Origin: an uncultured Myxococcales bacterium
Lineage (GTDB): Bacteria > Myxococcota_A > UBA9042
NCBI GenBank assembly: GCA_903883645.1
Contig: CAISBR010000171.1
Coordinates: 1 to 64,000, forward strand
DNA: 64,000 nucleotides
Direction of reading: 5' to 3'
Below are positions 45,569 to 54,898 of this stretch, piece by piece. Every line of letters begins with the position of its first letter. The first letter of the stretch is position 1. A program made the position numbers and the translations under genes. The notes below the pieces were generated by a model. The model was not told the origin of the DNA. It saw only the letters and a program-made list of their open reading frames with translations, and searched no databases.

Positions 45569-46750
45569 TTACGCAAACAGCGACTTCAGCGAGAAACCGG
45601 GCACCAGTCCGTCGTATTGCTTCAGCAGCTGCTGAAAACGCGGCGGCACTTCGGACTGGAGCTTGGCATCGATCTCTTTGCGGATGCCGTCGAGCTTGAT
45701 GTTCGGCATTTCGGGCGAGATTTGCGCGCCCGCCGCCAGCCCCAGCAGCTCGCCCAGGGCCACGAGGCCGTTGATAGCGCCCTCCGCGCTGAGGTCGTAG
45801 TCAAAGCTGAAGGCGCCGCCCTTCTTGATCGTCACGCCGTGCAGGTCGAGCTCTTTAAAGTCTTTGAATGCGCCCTCTTTGGGCAGCACCTGGATGCCGT
45901 GATCGCCGGCCCGGAGCGTCAGCTGCTCGATCACCGGCTGCGCCAGTTTGCCCGCGCCCTGGGCGCTCAGGTCGAGCGGCGTGCCCTTGGCGATCACGAG
46001 CTCTAGGCCCGAGTCACCCAGATCTACACGGAAATCCTCGGGCAGGCCCACATTCAGGCTCGCTGACGGGGCGCTCAGTTTTTGCGCCATGCCGCCACCC
46101 TGGCCCGGCACTGCCGACGAAAACTCAAACATCTTCTGCATTTGCGCGATGGTGCCCGACAGATCGGGGTCGCGATTGGGCGAGTACCCCGCCTGCTGCA
46201 CCGCGGCCGGCAGCAAGGGCTTCAGCTTCTGCTCGAGCACAGACTCGACCTTCCACTTGCCGATCTTTCCAATAATACCAAAGAGATCAAAGCCATCGGA
46301 TGCGACGTTGGCGGTGAATTTGGCCGAGTCGAAGTTCCAGCCGATGGAGTTGATGCGGACGTCGGGCGCGTTGCGCACCTTAACTAAGATACCGGGATCG
46401 CACGAGAAACGCAGGCCGCCCCAACCGAGTGAGGCGTTCATCTTGCTGCCGGCGTCGAACATGACCTCGATGTCTTGGTCGCGGTAGGCCGTGCTGCCCT
46501 CGTCGAGCGTCGCACCCACGCTGCCGCCCTGCACCGACTTCTGCGCAGCCTGCAACGCCTCGGGGCCCGTTTGCGGAAGCCCAGGTACTGCCGCAGGTTT
46601 TACAGCATCGCGGCCCTGCTGGTAGTTCATGCCGCGCAGCGCAGCGTCGCCACCACCGGCAGCCGCAGCGGGAGCAGCCCCGGCGGGCTTTTGCCCAGGT
46701 GCGGCGGCAGGTTTCTGTGCGCTTTTTGGAGCTTGGGCGGCAGCAGGCAT
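45569..46750 (-). CDS. Unknown 393-residue protein with NYxxGxxxVKP N-terminal motif
   Basis: Residues 1-40 are Ala/Pro/Gly/Lys low complexity, followed by NYQQGRDAVKP (residues 42-52), a motif that recurs as NYADGAALVKP in the EF-hand protein at 55.8 kb. Residues about 85-393 alternate beta strands with few helices (GLRFSCDPGILVKVRNAPDV, GIIGKIGKWKVESVLEQKL, LELVIAKGTPLDLS, LDLHGVTIKKGGAFSFDYDL), suggesting a large beta-rich lipid-binding or shell-like fold. No signal peptide. Start ATG 46750 excludes a basic upstream extension. Convergent with tpx by 3 bases. The fold and function are not recognised. Confidence 0.78.
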   Translation of the reverse strand: MPAAAQAPKSAQKPAAAPGQKPAGAAPAAAAGGGDAALRGMNYQQGRDAVKPAAVPGLPQTGPEALQAAQKSVQGGSVGATLDEGSTAYRDQDIEVMFDAGSKMNASLGWGGLRFSCDPGILVKVRNAPDVRINSIGWNFDSAKFTANVASDGFDLFGIIGKIGKWKVESVLEQKLKPLLPAAVQQAGYSPNRDPDLSGTIAQMQKMFEFSSAVPGQGGGMAQKLSAPSASLNVGLPEDFRVDLGDSGLELVIAKGTPLDLSAQGAGKLAQPVIEQLTLRAGDHGIQVLPKEGAFKDFKELDLHGVTIKKGGAFSFDYDLSAEGAINGLVALGELLGLAAGAQISPEMPNIKLDGIRKEIDAKLQSEVPPRFQQLLKQYDGLVPGFSLKSLFA

Positions 46751-46842
46751 GGCAGACTCGAGTGCGCGGTGGAGCGCTAGTGGCAGGCTAACCGGCAGCC
46801 ACCGCAGGGGCAACTCGCGGCGGCGTTTTGACGGCTGCGGGG

Positions 46843-49167
46843 CTACGGCGCTGCGGTCTGCACGCCCCAGTTGCTGGCGCCGGCGCCCAGTTCGAGCTCG
46901 AGCCAGCCGCCTTTGGCCAAGGCGCCGTGGGCGATTTTCGGCCCTTGCAGCAGCTTGCCGTTCCACTTGGCACTGAGGATGTGCGGCAGGCTGGCCGCGC
47001 CCGGCGCGACGATATGAACCGTACTTTTGCCAACTTGCATGTCGACACGCTCGAATAGCGGCGCCGTCAACGTGTAGAGCCCATCGCCCGGGTTAGTCGG
47101 ATACAGGCCCAGGGCGGCGAACACAAGCCAGGCCGAGGTCGCACCCGCATCGTCGTTGCCTGGTAACCCACCGGGCTGCAAAGTAAAATGCTTGTCGACG
47201 AGCGCGCGCACCCGTTCGCTCGCCCGCCACGGCTGGCCAAAATCGGCATACAGCCAGGGCGCATGAAAATCGGGCTCGTTGGCCATGTCGAAGTGGCCGC
47301 CATCAAAGAATTCGTCGAGTCTAGCAAGCGCCTGTGGCAGCCCACCAAGCTGCTTGGCCAGGGCGAGCGGCTCGTGGCTGACCGTCCACTGGTAGATCCA
47401 GGCATTGGCCTCGGTAAACCCGGGCAGCGCCTTGGGATCAAAGGGCTCTTTCCACGAACCGTCGGCCTTGCGCAGCTGCGGAAAACCGTGCGGCCCCCAG
47501 GTGTTCTGCCAATTGTGCGCACGCTGGGCCATCTGCGCCGCGGTCGCTTGGTCGCCCTGCTGCCCTGCCAGCACGCCCAGGCACCAGTCCGAATACGCGT
47601 GCTCTAGGGTCATCGACGCGCCCTGCGTCACGTCGCACTCGGCTGGAACCCAGCCATTTTGCACATAGAACGGCGGCGAGCCCTGGTTCAGATAGCCGCA
47701 CAGCCCGGCATCGCTAGGGTTCTGCGAGTCGCTCAGCCCGCCGTGCTTGGCCACCGCGTAAGCCGCCGGCACATCGAACTGCGTCAGGCCTTTTTGCACC
47801 GCATCCGCCAGCAGGCAGAAGGTGAAGTTGCCCGTCATCACACGCGAATCACCGCTGGCGTGCCAGGGGCACTTGGGCAGATAGCCGTCGGGCCCGCTCA
47901 GCCACACCAGCGACTGCAGCATGTCGCCCACCAGCTCGGGCGCCAGCAGCGTCAGCAGCGGATGCACCGTATGCACCGTGTCCCACACGCACCAGTCGTC
48001 GGTGTAGAAGTGCCGGCCCTGGCTCGACTGCGCCGCGGGCGTGGCCAGCGCGCCATTCCAAAACTGACCATCTTCTGTGTAATCGGCGGGTTGCAGCATG
48101 GCGTGGTACAAGGCGGTGTAGATGGTCCGCAGGCGCTCGCTCGCCGCGCCCGCAATTTGTACCCGACCGAGCAGAGAATTCCACGCGGTCTCAAGCTGTT
48201 TCTGCACCTGCTCAAAGGTTTGGCTCGCCAGTTCTTGGCCGCGGTGTTGGCGCGCCAGCTCGGGCGACAGCAGCGACAGGCAGACATGGGCGTTGAGCGT
48301 CCACGCCTGGGCACTCGAAAACTCGAGCCAGGTCAGTAAGTTTGCCCCCTCGTGGCTCGTCGCAGCGGGCAGCACCTTGCCGGCCGCAAAGCTAGTGGCG
48401 GCGGTGGGCGTGTGGTCGAGCGCCACATCGGCATACACCGAAACCAGCCCCGTCTCGGGCACTTTCTTGCTCAAGATGTCGTGCAGCAGCGGATGCACAT
48501 CGTAGTCGCCGCGCAGGGCCATCCGCGCCTCGCCCAGGTTTTCGATGTGGCCACCGGTACTTTTGCCCCGTGTATGCGCCAAGCTGACCGCGAGCCGCGA
48601 CGTGCCGGCGGGCATCTGGTAGCGGTGCCAGCCGCAGTGCTGAGTGGCCGTCAGCTCGACCTTGATTTGCGAATCATCGAGTATTACCGAGTACTTACCC
48701 ACGGTCGCCGACTCAGTTGCGTGCGAAAACGGCGCGGCGTAAGCGGCCTCGTCGGCGGTGGGCGTGTGCAGGCTGGGCAAAAGGGCGATCTGGCTGTAGC
48801 CATAGGCACTTCCGCCCGGACCGTCTAGGTGCGTGTGCGAAAATGCTTGAATCTTCTTGGCATCCCAGGTGTAGCCCTTGATGTCCATGCCGCCGTTGTC
48901 GGTGTCGGGCCCCAGTTTGAGCATACTGTGCGGCAAGGTGACGCCGTAGAACACGTTGCCTGAGCCGCCGGTGCCGACGCGCGGGTCGACCAAGCTGCTG
49001 GGGTCGGCCGCCATGGCCACTGCACTAAGACCCGGATTATAGGCTAGTTCTTGGTGCGCATCGGTCTGGGCGTCGCCCGCACTTGCCAACGTTGCATTTT
49101 CGCCACAGCCCAGTGCAAGAATGCCACACGCGATCAATAATACTAGTATAATCAGTCGATTAAGCAT
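46843..49167 (-). CDS. GH92-family alpha-mannosidase-like lipoprotein
   Basis: A 774-residue exported glycosidase. The signal ends in the lipobox LALGC (Cys21). Family GH92 features in order: DPRVGTGGSGNVFYG near residue 62, LGPDTDNGG, FSHTHLDGPGG, then the C-terminal catalytic barrel with TDDWCVWDTVHTVHPLLTL, GNDDAGATSAW and LGLYP. GH92 enzymes are Ca2+-dependent exo-alpha-mannosidases, suggesting degradation of external mannans or glycoprotein glycans. It starts one base after the tandem PilT gene stop, so the two share a transcript. Confidence 0.92.
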   Translation of the reverse strand: MLNRLIILVLLIACGILALGCGENATLASAGDAQTDAHQELAYNPGLSAVAMAADPSSLVDPRVGTGGSGNVFYGVTLPHSMLKLGPDTDNGGMDIKGYTWDAKKIQAFSHTHLDGPGGSAYGYSQIALLPSLHTPTADEAAYAAPFSHATESATVGKYSVILDDSQIKVELTATQHCGWHRYQMPAGTSRLAVSLAHTRGKSTGGHIENLGEARMALRGDYDVHPLLHDILSKKVPETGLVSVYADVALDHTPTAATSFAAGKVLPAATSHEGANLLTWLEFSSAQAWTLNAHVCLSLLSPELARQHRGQELASQTFEQVQKQLETAWNSLLGRVQIAGAASERLRTIYTALYHAMLQPADYTEDGQFWNGALATPAAQSSQGRHFYTDDWCVWDTVHTVHPLLTLLAPELVGDMLQSLVWLSGPDGYLPKCPWHASGDSRVMTGNFTFCLLADAVQKGLTQFDVPAAYAVAKHGGLSDSQNPSDAGLCGYLNQGSPPFYVQNGWVPAECDVTQGASMTLEHAYSDWCLGVLAGQQGDQATAAQMAQRAHNWQNTWGPHGFPQLRKADGSWKEPFDPKALPGFTEANAWIYQWTVSHEPLALAKQLGGLPQALARLDEFFDGGHFDMANEPDFHAPWLYADFGQPWRASERVRALVDKHFTLQPGGLPGNDDAGATSAWLVFAALGLYPTNPGDGLYTLTAPLFERVDMQVGKSTVHIVAPGAASLPHILSAKWNGKLLQGPKIAHGALAKGGWLELELGAGASNWGVQTAAP

Positions 49168-49168
49168 C

Positions 49169-51379
49169 TCAACCCTTGCTGCCAGCCGAGCGACTGCCCT
49201 GCGGATCGACCGCCATCTTGTCGACCTCGTTCTTCAGCGCGGCATGGCTGCGGGCGCAGCGCAACGCCTCGTCAAAAGTCACTGCGCCAGCGCGGACTTG
49301 CTCGCCCATCGACCGCTCAAGCGTGCACATGCCGTCGCGGAACCCCGTCTCGATAACCGACAGCAGCTGGAACGACTTGCCTTCGCGAATCACCGCCCGC
49401 ACCGCGGTGTTGCCCATCAGAATCTCGAAGGCAGCCACCCGCCCGTGGCCATCGGCCCTAGGCAGCAAACGCTGCGAAATTACAGCGGTAAGGCAACTTG
49501 CCAGCTGGGTGCGCACCTGCGTCTGCTGAAACGGTGGAAACACATCGATGATGCGGTCGACCGTCTGCGGCGCGTCGTTGGTATGCAGGGTGGCAAACAC
49601 GAGGTGCCCCGTCTCGGCCGCAGTCAAAGCTGCTGAAATTGTTTCGACATCGCGAAGCTCACCCACCAAGATCACATCGGGGTCTTGGCGCAGGATGAAC
49701 TTGAGCGCCGCCGCAAAGCTTTTGGTATCGGCGCCAACTTCGCGCTGTTCGACCGTGGCCGTGCCGTTTAGGTGCACGAACTCGATCGGATCCTCGATGG
49801 TGATAATGTGGCAATTCCGCGTAGAATTGATGAGATGGACGAGCGACGCCAGCGTCGTGCTTTTGCCCGAGCCGGTCGGCCCTGTAACCAGCACCAATCC
49901 CTGCTGGCGATTGGCCAGGGCGATCACGGCCGGCGGCAGCCCAAGCGTCTCGATCAGCGGAATCTCGATAGGGATCAGACGCATCGCCAGCGCCACCGTG
50001 CCGCGCTGGTAGTGGGCATTGACGCGGCAGCGGTACTTGCCGGTCAGGGTAATCGCAAAGTCTAGTTCGCGTTCAAGCTCAAAGGCTTCGCGCTGCGAGG
50101 TGCTCAGCAGACCAAAGAGCAGGCGGCGCGTATCGGCGGGGCCGAGGTCGGGCGTCTTTAGCGGCAACAGCTCGCCGTGAATACGAAAAGTGGGCGGCAT
50201 CCCCACCGCCACATGGATGTCGCTCGCGCCATTTTGGATCGCCACGTGCAGCAGCGTACGCAGGTCAAGGTTGCCCAGCGGCGGCAAGTCGGCGCGCTCC
50301 GTGGCAAAGGCGACACTACTGCGCTCAAGGCCCTGGGCGTTCATCTTGAACTCTTCGGGATTGCTAGCAAAGGCCATACCCGTCTCGAGCGCAATCACCT
50401 GCTTTTCGTACAGGTGCACCAGCGCGCGGTTGAACGACCAGGTTCCCTCGCCGCCCAGCATGAGGTCGGGCAGCTCTTCGAGCCGCTGCTCGCGCAGAAT
50501 CCGCCGCACCGCCGGGGTCGCTTGCAGCAGCTCAACCGCCGCCACCCGCCCGCGGCCGTCGGAGCGAGGCAAAAGCCGCTGCGCAACCACGCCCACCAAG
50601 GCGGTCGACAGGTCGATACTGGCTTGAGCGCGGCCACTTTCGGCAAAAAAACCCAGCACACGCTGCACCGTTTGCGCCGCATCGGCCGTGTGCAGGCTGG
50701 CGATCACCAAGTGCCCCGTCAACGCCGCGGCCAGAGCCACCTCGACCGACTCTTGGTCGCGCAACTCACCGATAACAATCACGTCTGGACTCTCGCGCAC
50801 CACGTGACGCAGCGCCGTGCGAAAATCGAGCGTGTCGATGCCGATCTCGCGCTGAGTGACGATCGAGCGCAGGTCCTCGTGCACAAATTCGATGGGATCT
50901 TCTAGGGTAATGATGTGTCGCGCCGAGCCCGCGTTGATGTGGTGCACCAGTGCCGCCATGGTGGTCGACTTGCCACTGCCCGTCGCGCCCACCACCAAGA
51001 TGAGCCCGCGCGTCTGGTCGGCCATGCTGCGAAGCGACAAGGGTAGGCCCAAGTCTTCAAAACCGAGGTCACCCTTGGGGATTCTTCGCACGACTAGCGC
51101 CAAAAGCCCGCGCTGCCGGTGCACATTCAGCCGAAAACGCCCCAAATTGGCGAGGCTGATGCCCTGGTCCAAGTCGCCCGTATGCTGGAGCTGCTGCAGG
51201 GCCGTGGGCGGCAGGCTCGAGGTGAGAAAGGCTTCAATCTCTTCGCGTTGCGTGGCCACATGCCGCGTTTGCACAATAGCACCGTCGACGCGATAGGCCG
51301 GCGGCCGCCCCTCCGCGACGAACAGGTCCGAAGCTCGCCCCTGCGCCATCTGGCTCAATAGCGCGGTCAAGTCGGCCAT
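49169..51379 (-). CDS. Tandem PilT-type retraction ATPase (two complete modules in one chain)
   Basis: A 736-residue protein with two full PilT/PilU-like AAA-type ATPases. Module 1 (about residues 1-355): Walker A GATGSGKS (131-138), LEDPIEF, Walker B VIVIGELRD (200-208), His box TGHLVIASLHTAD. Module 2 (about 371-715): GPTGSGKS (500-507), IEDPIEF, VILVGELRD (569-577), TGHLVFATLHTND. Both keep all catalytic motifs. Each module also has its own PAS-like N-terminal domain (ASDLFVAEG..., ASDIHVAVG...). Normal PilT is about 350 residues and forms a hexamer, so this chain would give six modules from three copies. ATG 51379 chosen; TTG 51418 is an alternative. No other pilus gene is nearby. Confidence 0.92.
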   Translation of the reverse strand: MADLTALLSQMAQGRASDLFVAEGRPPAYRVDGAIVQTRHVATQREEIEAFLTSSLPPTALQQLQHTGDLDQGISLANLGRFRLNVHRQRGLLALVVRRIPKGDLGFEDLGLPLSLRSMADQTRGLILVVGATGSGKSTTMAALVHHINAGSARHIITLEDPIEFVHEDLRSIVTQREIGIDTLDFRTALRHVVRESPDVIVIGELRDQESVEVALAAALTGHLVIASLHTADAAQTVQRVLGFFAESGRAQASIDLSTALVGVVAQRLLPRSDGRGRVAAVELLQATPAVRRILREQRLEELPDLMLGGEGTWSFNRALVHLYEKQVIALETGMAFASNPEEFKMNAQGLERSSVAFATERADLPPLGNLDLRTLLHVAIQNGASDIHVAVGMPPTFRIHGELLPLKTPDLGPADTRRLLFGLLSTSQREAFELERELDFAITLTGKYRCRVNAHYQRGTVALAMRLIPIEIPLIETLGLPPAVIALANRQQGLVLVTGPTGSGKSTTLASLVHLINSTRNCHIITIEDPIEFVHLNGTATVEQREVGADTKSFAAALKFILRQDPDVILVGELRDVETISAALTAAETGHLVFATLHTNDAPQTVDRIIDVFPPFQQTQVRTQLASCLTAVISQRLLPRADGHGRVAAFEILMGNTAVRAVIREGKSFQLLSVIETGFRDGMCTLERSMGEQVRAGAVTFDEALRCARSHAALKNEVDKMAVDPQGSRSAGSKG

Positions 51380-51453
51380 GTGTGCATCCAGCCGGGCAAG
51401 TGCGCCCGGAACCGACAATAGGCGGGCGGCGGGGCGTTGTCTACATTGCCGCG

Positions 51454-53397
51454 CTAGACGGAAACTTCGCGATGCTGCTCAATGAGTTGCGCCACAACAT
51501 CGGGCTCAGCGAGCGTGCTTAGGTCGCCCATGCCGTCGTACTCGCTGGCGGCGATCTTGCGCAAAATCCGCCGCATAATCTTGCCGCTGCGGGTCTTAGG
51601 CAGCCCAGCGCACACGTGAATCACGTCGGGCGCCGCAAACGCACCGATGACCTGCCGCACCTGCTCTTTGAGCGCCCCAAGCAGGCCCGCGTCGACGGGG
51701 TAGCCCGAATTGAGCAGCACATACGCGTAGATACCCTGCCCTTTGATGTCGTGCGGAAAGCCGACCACCGCCGCCTCTGCCACCGCATCGTGCGCCACCA
51801 GCGCGCTCTCGACCTCGGCCGTGCCCAGGCGGTGACCCGATACGTTGATCACATCGTCGATGCGGCCGGTGATCCAGTAGTAGCCGTCTTCGTCGCGGAT
51901 GCAGCCGTCGCCGGTAAAGTACTTGCCGGGATACTGCACAAAATACGTGGCCTTAAAGCGGCTGTGGTCGCCGTATACGGTGCGCGCTTGGCCGGGCCAC
52001 GGCGTCGTGAGGCATAGCGCGCCCGAAACGCCATTGCCCGTCAGCACTTCGCCGGTACCCGCGTCGACGATCTCGGGGCGAATGCCAAAAAACGGCAGCG
52101 TCGCCGAACCGGGCTTGGTCGGCGTCACACCGGGCAGCGGAGTCATCAAAATGCCACCTGTTTCGGTCTGCCACCAGGTATCGACCACAGCGCAACGGCC
52201 GTCGCCCACCACGTCGTGGTACCAGCGCCAGATCTCGGGATTGATCGGCTCGCCCACCGATCCCAAAATCCGCAGCGAAGTTCGCTTGTAGCGCTTAACG
52301 GGCTCGTCGCCGGCCTGGGCAATGGCGCGCAAGGCCGTGGGCGCGGTGTAAAAGATGTTGATGCCCAAGTCGTCTACGACCTGCCAATAGCGGCCCGCAT
52401 CGGGGAAAGTGGGGGTCGACTCGAACATGACCGTGGTCGCGCCGTTGGCGAGCGGCCCGTAGACGATGTAGCTGTGGCCCGTGACCCAGCCGACGTCGGC
52501 GGCGCAACAGTAGATATCGCCCTCGTGGTAGTCAAAAACCAGCTTATGCGTCATGGCGGTGTAGACCATATAGCCGCCGGTGGTGTGCATCACGCCCTTG
52601 GGCTTGCCCGTACTACCCGACGTATACAGCACAAACAGCGGGTCTTCGGCGCCCATCCACTCGACGGTGCAGGTCGATCGCTGCTTGCTGCACTCCTCTT
52701 CTAGCCAGTAATCGCGGCCTTGCTGCATCGCAACTTCGCCGTCGGTGCGCCGCGCCACCAGCACCGAGTCGACAAAACCGATGCCCTCGACCGCGCGATC
52801 AACGATCTTCTTCAATGCAATTCGCCGGCCGCCGCGCATCGCCTCGTTGGCTGTGACCACCACTTTGCAGTGGGCGTCGACAATGCGATCGCGCAGCGCC
52901 TCTGCCGAAAATCCAGCAAATACAACCGAGTGCACGGCACCAATTCGCGCGCACGCCAGCATCATAAACGCCGTCTCGGGGATCATCGGCATGTAGATGC
53001 ACACGCGATCGCCCTTGCGCACGCCGTGGGCCAGCAGCACGTTGGCCATGCGGCACACTTGGTGCTTCATCTCGCGGTAGGTGATGTGGCGGTACACGCC
53101 CGGCTCGTCGGCGGCCCAGATGATGGCGGTCTGGTCGGCGCGGTCCTGCAAGTGGCGGTCGACGCAGTTGTAGCACGCGTTCAAGCGGCCGCCCGAATAC
53201 CAAGCAAAATCAACCTCTTCGTAGTCTGTGTCGAGCACTGTGGTCCACGGATGAAACCAGGTCAGAATTTTCGCCTGCTCGGCCCAAAACCACTCAGGGT
53301 TGTCCATCGACAGGCGGTACAGGCGCTGGTACTCGGCCATCGACTTGATATGGGCACCTTCGCGAATGTGCGACTTGACCGGATAGATGTCGGACAT
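51454..53397 (-). CDS. acs: Acetyl-CoA synthetase
   Basis: A 647-residue AMP-forming ligase making acetyl-CoA from acetate, ATP and CoA. Motifs: [19 protein letters not shown] (P-loop), the adenylate site [11 protein letters not shown], the hinge [17 protein letters not shown] and the C-terminal [15 protein letters not shown], where the Lys is the usual acetylation control site. ATG 53397 follows GTGGAG. Length matches Acs (about 650). Confidence 0.97.
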   Translation of the reverse strand: MSDIYPVKSHIREGAHIKSMAEYQRLYRLSMDNPEWFWAEQAKILTWFHPWTTVLDTDYEEVDFAWYSGGRLNACYNCVDRHLQDRADQTAIIWAADEPGVYRHITYREMKHQVCRMANVLLAHGVRKGDRVCIYMPMIPETAFMMLACARIGAVHSVVFAGFSAEALRDRIVDAHCKVVVTANEAMRGGRRIALKKIVDRAVEGIGFVDSVLVARRTDGEVAMQQGRDYWLEEECSKQRSTCTVEWMGAEDPLFVLYTSGSTGKPKGVMHTTGGYMVYTAMTHKLVFDYHEGDIYCCAADVGWVTGHSYIVYGPLANGATTVMFESTPTFPDAGRYWQVVDDLGINIFYTAPTALRAIAQAGDEPVKRYKRTSLRILGSVGEPINPEIWRWYHDVVGDGRCAVVDTWWQTETGGILMTPLPGVTPTKPGSATLPFFGIRPEIVDAGTGEVLTGNGVSGALCLTTPWPGQARTVYGDHSRFKATYFVQYPGKYFTGDGCIRDEDGYYWITGRIDDVINVSGHRLGTAEVESALVAHDAVAEAAVVGFPHDIKGQGIYAYVLLNSGYPVDAGLLGALKEQVRQVIGAFAAPDVIHVCAGLPKTRSGKIMRRILRKIAASEYDGMGDLSTLAEPDVVAQLIEQHREVSV

Positions 53398-53535
53398 GCG
53401 GACTCCACGGGCGAAATTGGGAATGAAATGCACAGCGCCGCCCGCACGAACCGAGTGGAGGCGCAGTGGTTGTAGTCGGAGCGCCGGCGGCGGGTCAAGA
53501 CGCAGAATGCCGCAGTGCGTTGTAGGCCGGCGAGG

Positions 53536-54570
53536 CTAGGGCTGCGAGTCAACCTTGAAGCCGGCCGTCAGGATAATTCCGTTCTGAATCTGCCAGCTAT
53601 CGAGGACTAGTGGCACGCGCCGGGCCGAGAAGCTGTAGTCGATCGACAGCCACTTGGCGAGCTTGATGCCCACGGCAAAGCTTAGGTCCGAAGTCATGGC
53701 ATCGACGCCAGTCTTGCTGCCCTTCGTCGAATAAGCCGGCATAAACACGTTGGCTTTGGCCTTCCACGCCACCCCTTCGGTGACATCGCCGGCCAGCGCC
53801 ACCTCGGCCTCGGCGCCAATCTGAGTAGCGGCTTGAATTTCTTTGACTTCAAGCGTGCCCGCCTTGGTGTCGTCGCTGGCCACGGCATAGGCGTTGCTCG
53901 ACCGCACGTGCTGAGCGCCGGCACCGATCTTCACTTTCGATGTCATCCACTTGCGCTCGATTGGATTGGCAAAAAGCCCCACCGTCTCGGCAAACACCAG
54001 GGGATTGAGGCCATCGCTGAGGTCGTAACGGGTTTGCGGCGCCAGTGGCGTCGTCGTCGAGGTGCCGTTCAGTTGCGTCTTCTTGACCTGGTAGGCGTTG
54101 GCCTTGAGCACATAGCTGCTGAAAAGTTGTGAATTAATGCGAAAACGAGCATAGGGGCCCAGCCAGGGCACGCCGGCCAACCGGTAGATCGAGGTCGAGA
54201 TGACCTCGGCAAAGTCCGCCGACTTCAAGAACACGGGCAACTGTGGCGTGCGGGTCTGTATATGTTGAATTTTTAGTGTATTTGCACACTCGTACGCCCC
54301 TGAGGTCCACTCGGAAAGTCCGTCGATGACCACGCCGACGGCAACCGTGGACCCGTCGGCCGCGCCCACCACGGAGCTGGCGTGGTTGTAGGCGCCGGTC
54401 GAGCCGATCGAAAGCTTGTTGCGCAAAGTTGCGGGCTTGGCTTTTTCGGGCAAGACCTCTTTGCGCATTTCTTCAGGAACTAGGCTGTCTTCAGCGGCCT
54501 GTGAGCGGCCCGCAGCGACCGCCCCGATAAGCAAGCCGGCTAGAACGAGGGACTGTAGGGGTATTCGCAT
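53536..54570 (-). CDS. Outer-membrane-type secreted protein, unknown
   Basis: A 344-residue protein with a signal peptide (LQSLVLAGLLIGAVAAGRSQA) and a body made of alternating-residue strands, for example WKAKANVFMPAYSTK and FAVGIKLAKWLSIDYSFSARR, ending GIILTAGFKVDSQP. The pattern fits an outer-membrane barrel of the type found in gliding and predatory deltaproteobacteria. GGAGAG precedes ATG 54570. Stands alone. Confidence 0.78.
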   Translation of the reverse strand: MRIPLQSLVLAGLLIGAVAAGRSQAAEDSLVPEEMRKEVLPEKAKPATLRNKLSIGSTGAYNHASSVVGAADGSTVAVGVVIDGLSEWTSGAYECANTLKIQHIQTRTPQLPVFLKSADFAEVISTSIYRLAGVPWLGPYARFRINSQLFSSYVLKANAYQVKKTQLNGTSTTTPLAPQTRYDLSDGLNPLVFAETVGLFANPIERKWMTSKVKIGAGAQHVRSSNAYAVASDDTKAGTLEVKEIQAATQIGAEAEVALAGDVTEGVAWKAKANVFMPAYSTKGSKTGVDAMTSDLSFAVGIKLAKWLSIDYSFSARRVPLVLDSWQIQNGIILTAGFKVDSQP

Positions 54571-54793
54571 CTTCAACTCTCCGTCGGAGCCGGGCATTGT
54601 GCCGCGCAGCCGCGGGCTAGGCAACGCCAATTCGCTAAATGCTGCCCACAAGCGCGAGGCGATTTGCGCCGGCGGCCGATCATCGGTATTGTTTTGCGGC
54701 TGACGGTGCGGCGGATGTGAGTGAGCGGTCGGGGACTGCGTGAATTCGCCTTGTGCTTTGGACTACATACCGCTCGGCCCCCGCCAACCTCGC

Positions 54794-54889
54794 GTTGGCC
54801 CGCTACGAGGTTGGCCCGCTACGAGGTTGGCCCGCTACGAGGTTGGCCCGCTACTAGGTTGGCCCGCTACTAGGTTGGCCCGCTACTAG
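54794..54889. repeat. Six-copy 16 bp tandem repeat ahead of the cNMP-like gene
   Basis: Six perfect-length 16 bp units, the first three GTTGGCCCGCTACGAG and the last three GTTGGCCCGCTACTAG, differing only at the 14th base. The array ends nine bases before the start codon and the last unit followed by GAG creates the ribosome site CTAGGAG. It is inside the 328 bp gap (54571-54898) between the divergent outer-membrane gene and this gene; the rest of that gap shows nothing recognisable. Copy number or unit sequence could act on transcription or translation. Confidence 0.92.
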
Positions 54890-54898
54890 GAGTGCACG

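Noticed and set aside
54794-54889. 16 bp array as a CRISPR
   Set aside because: Units abut with no spacers and there are no cas genes.
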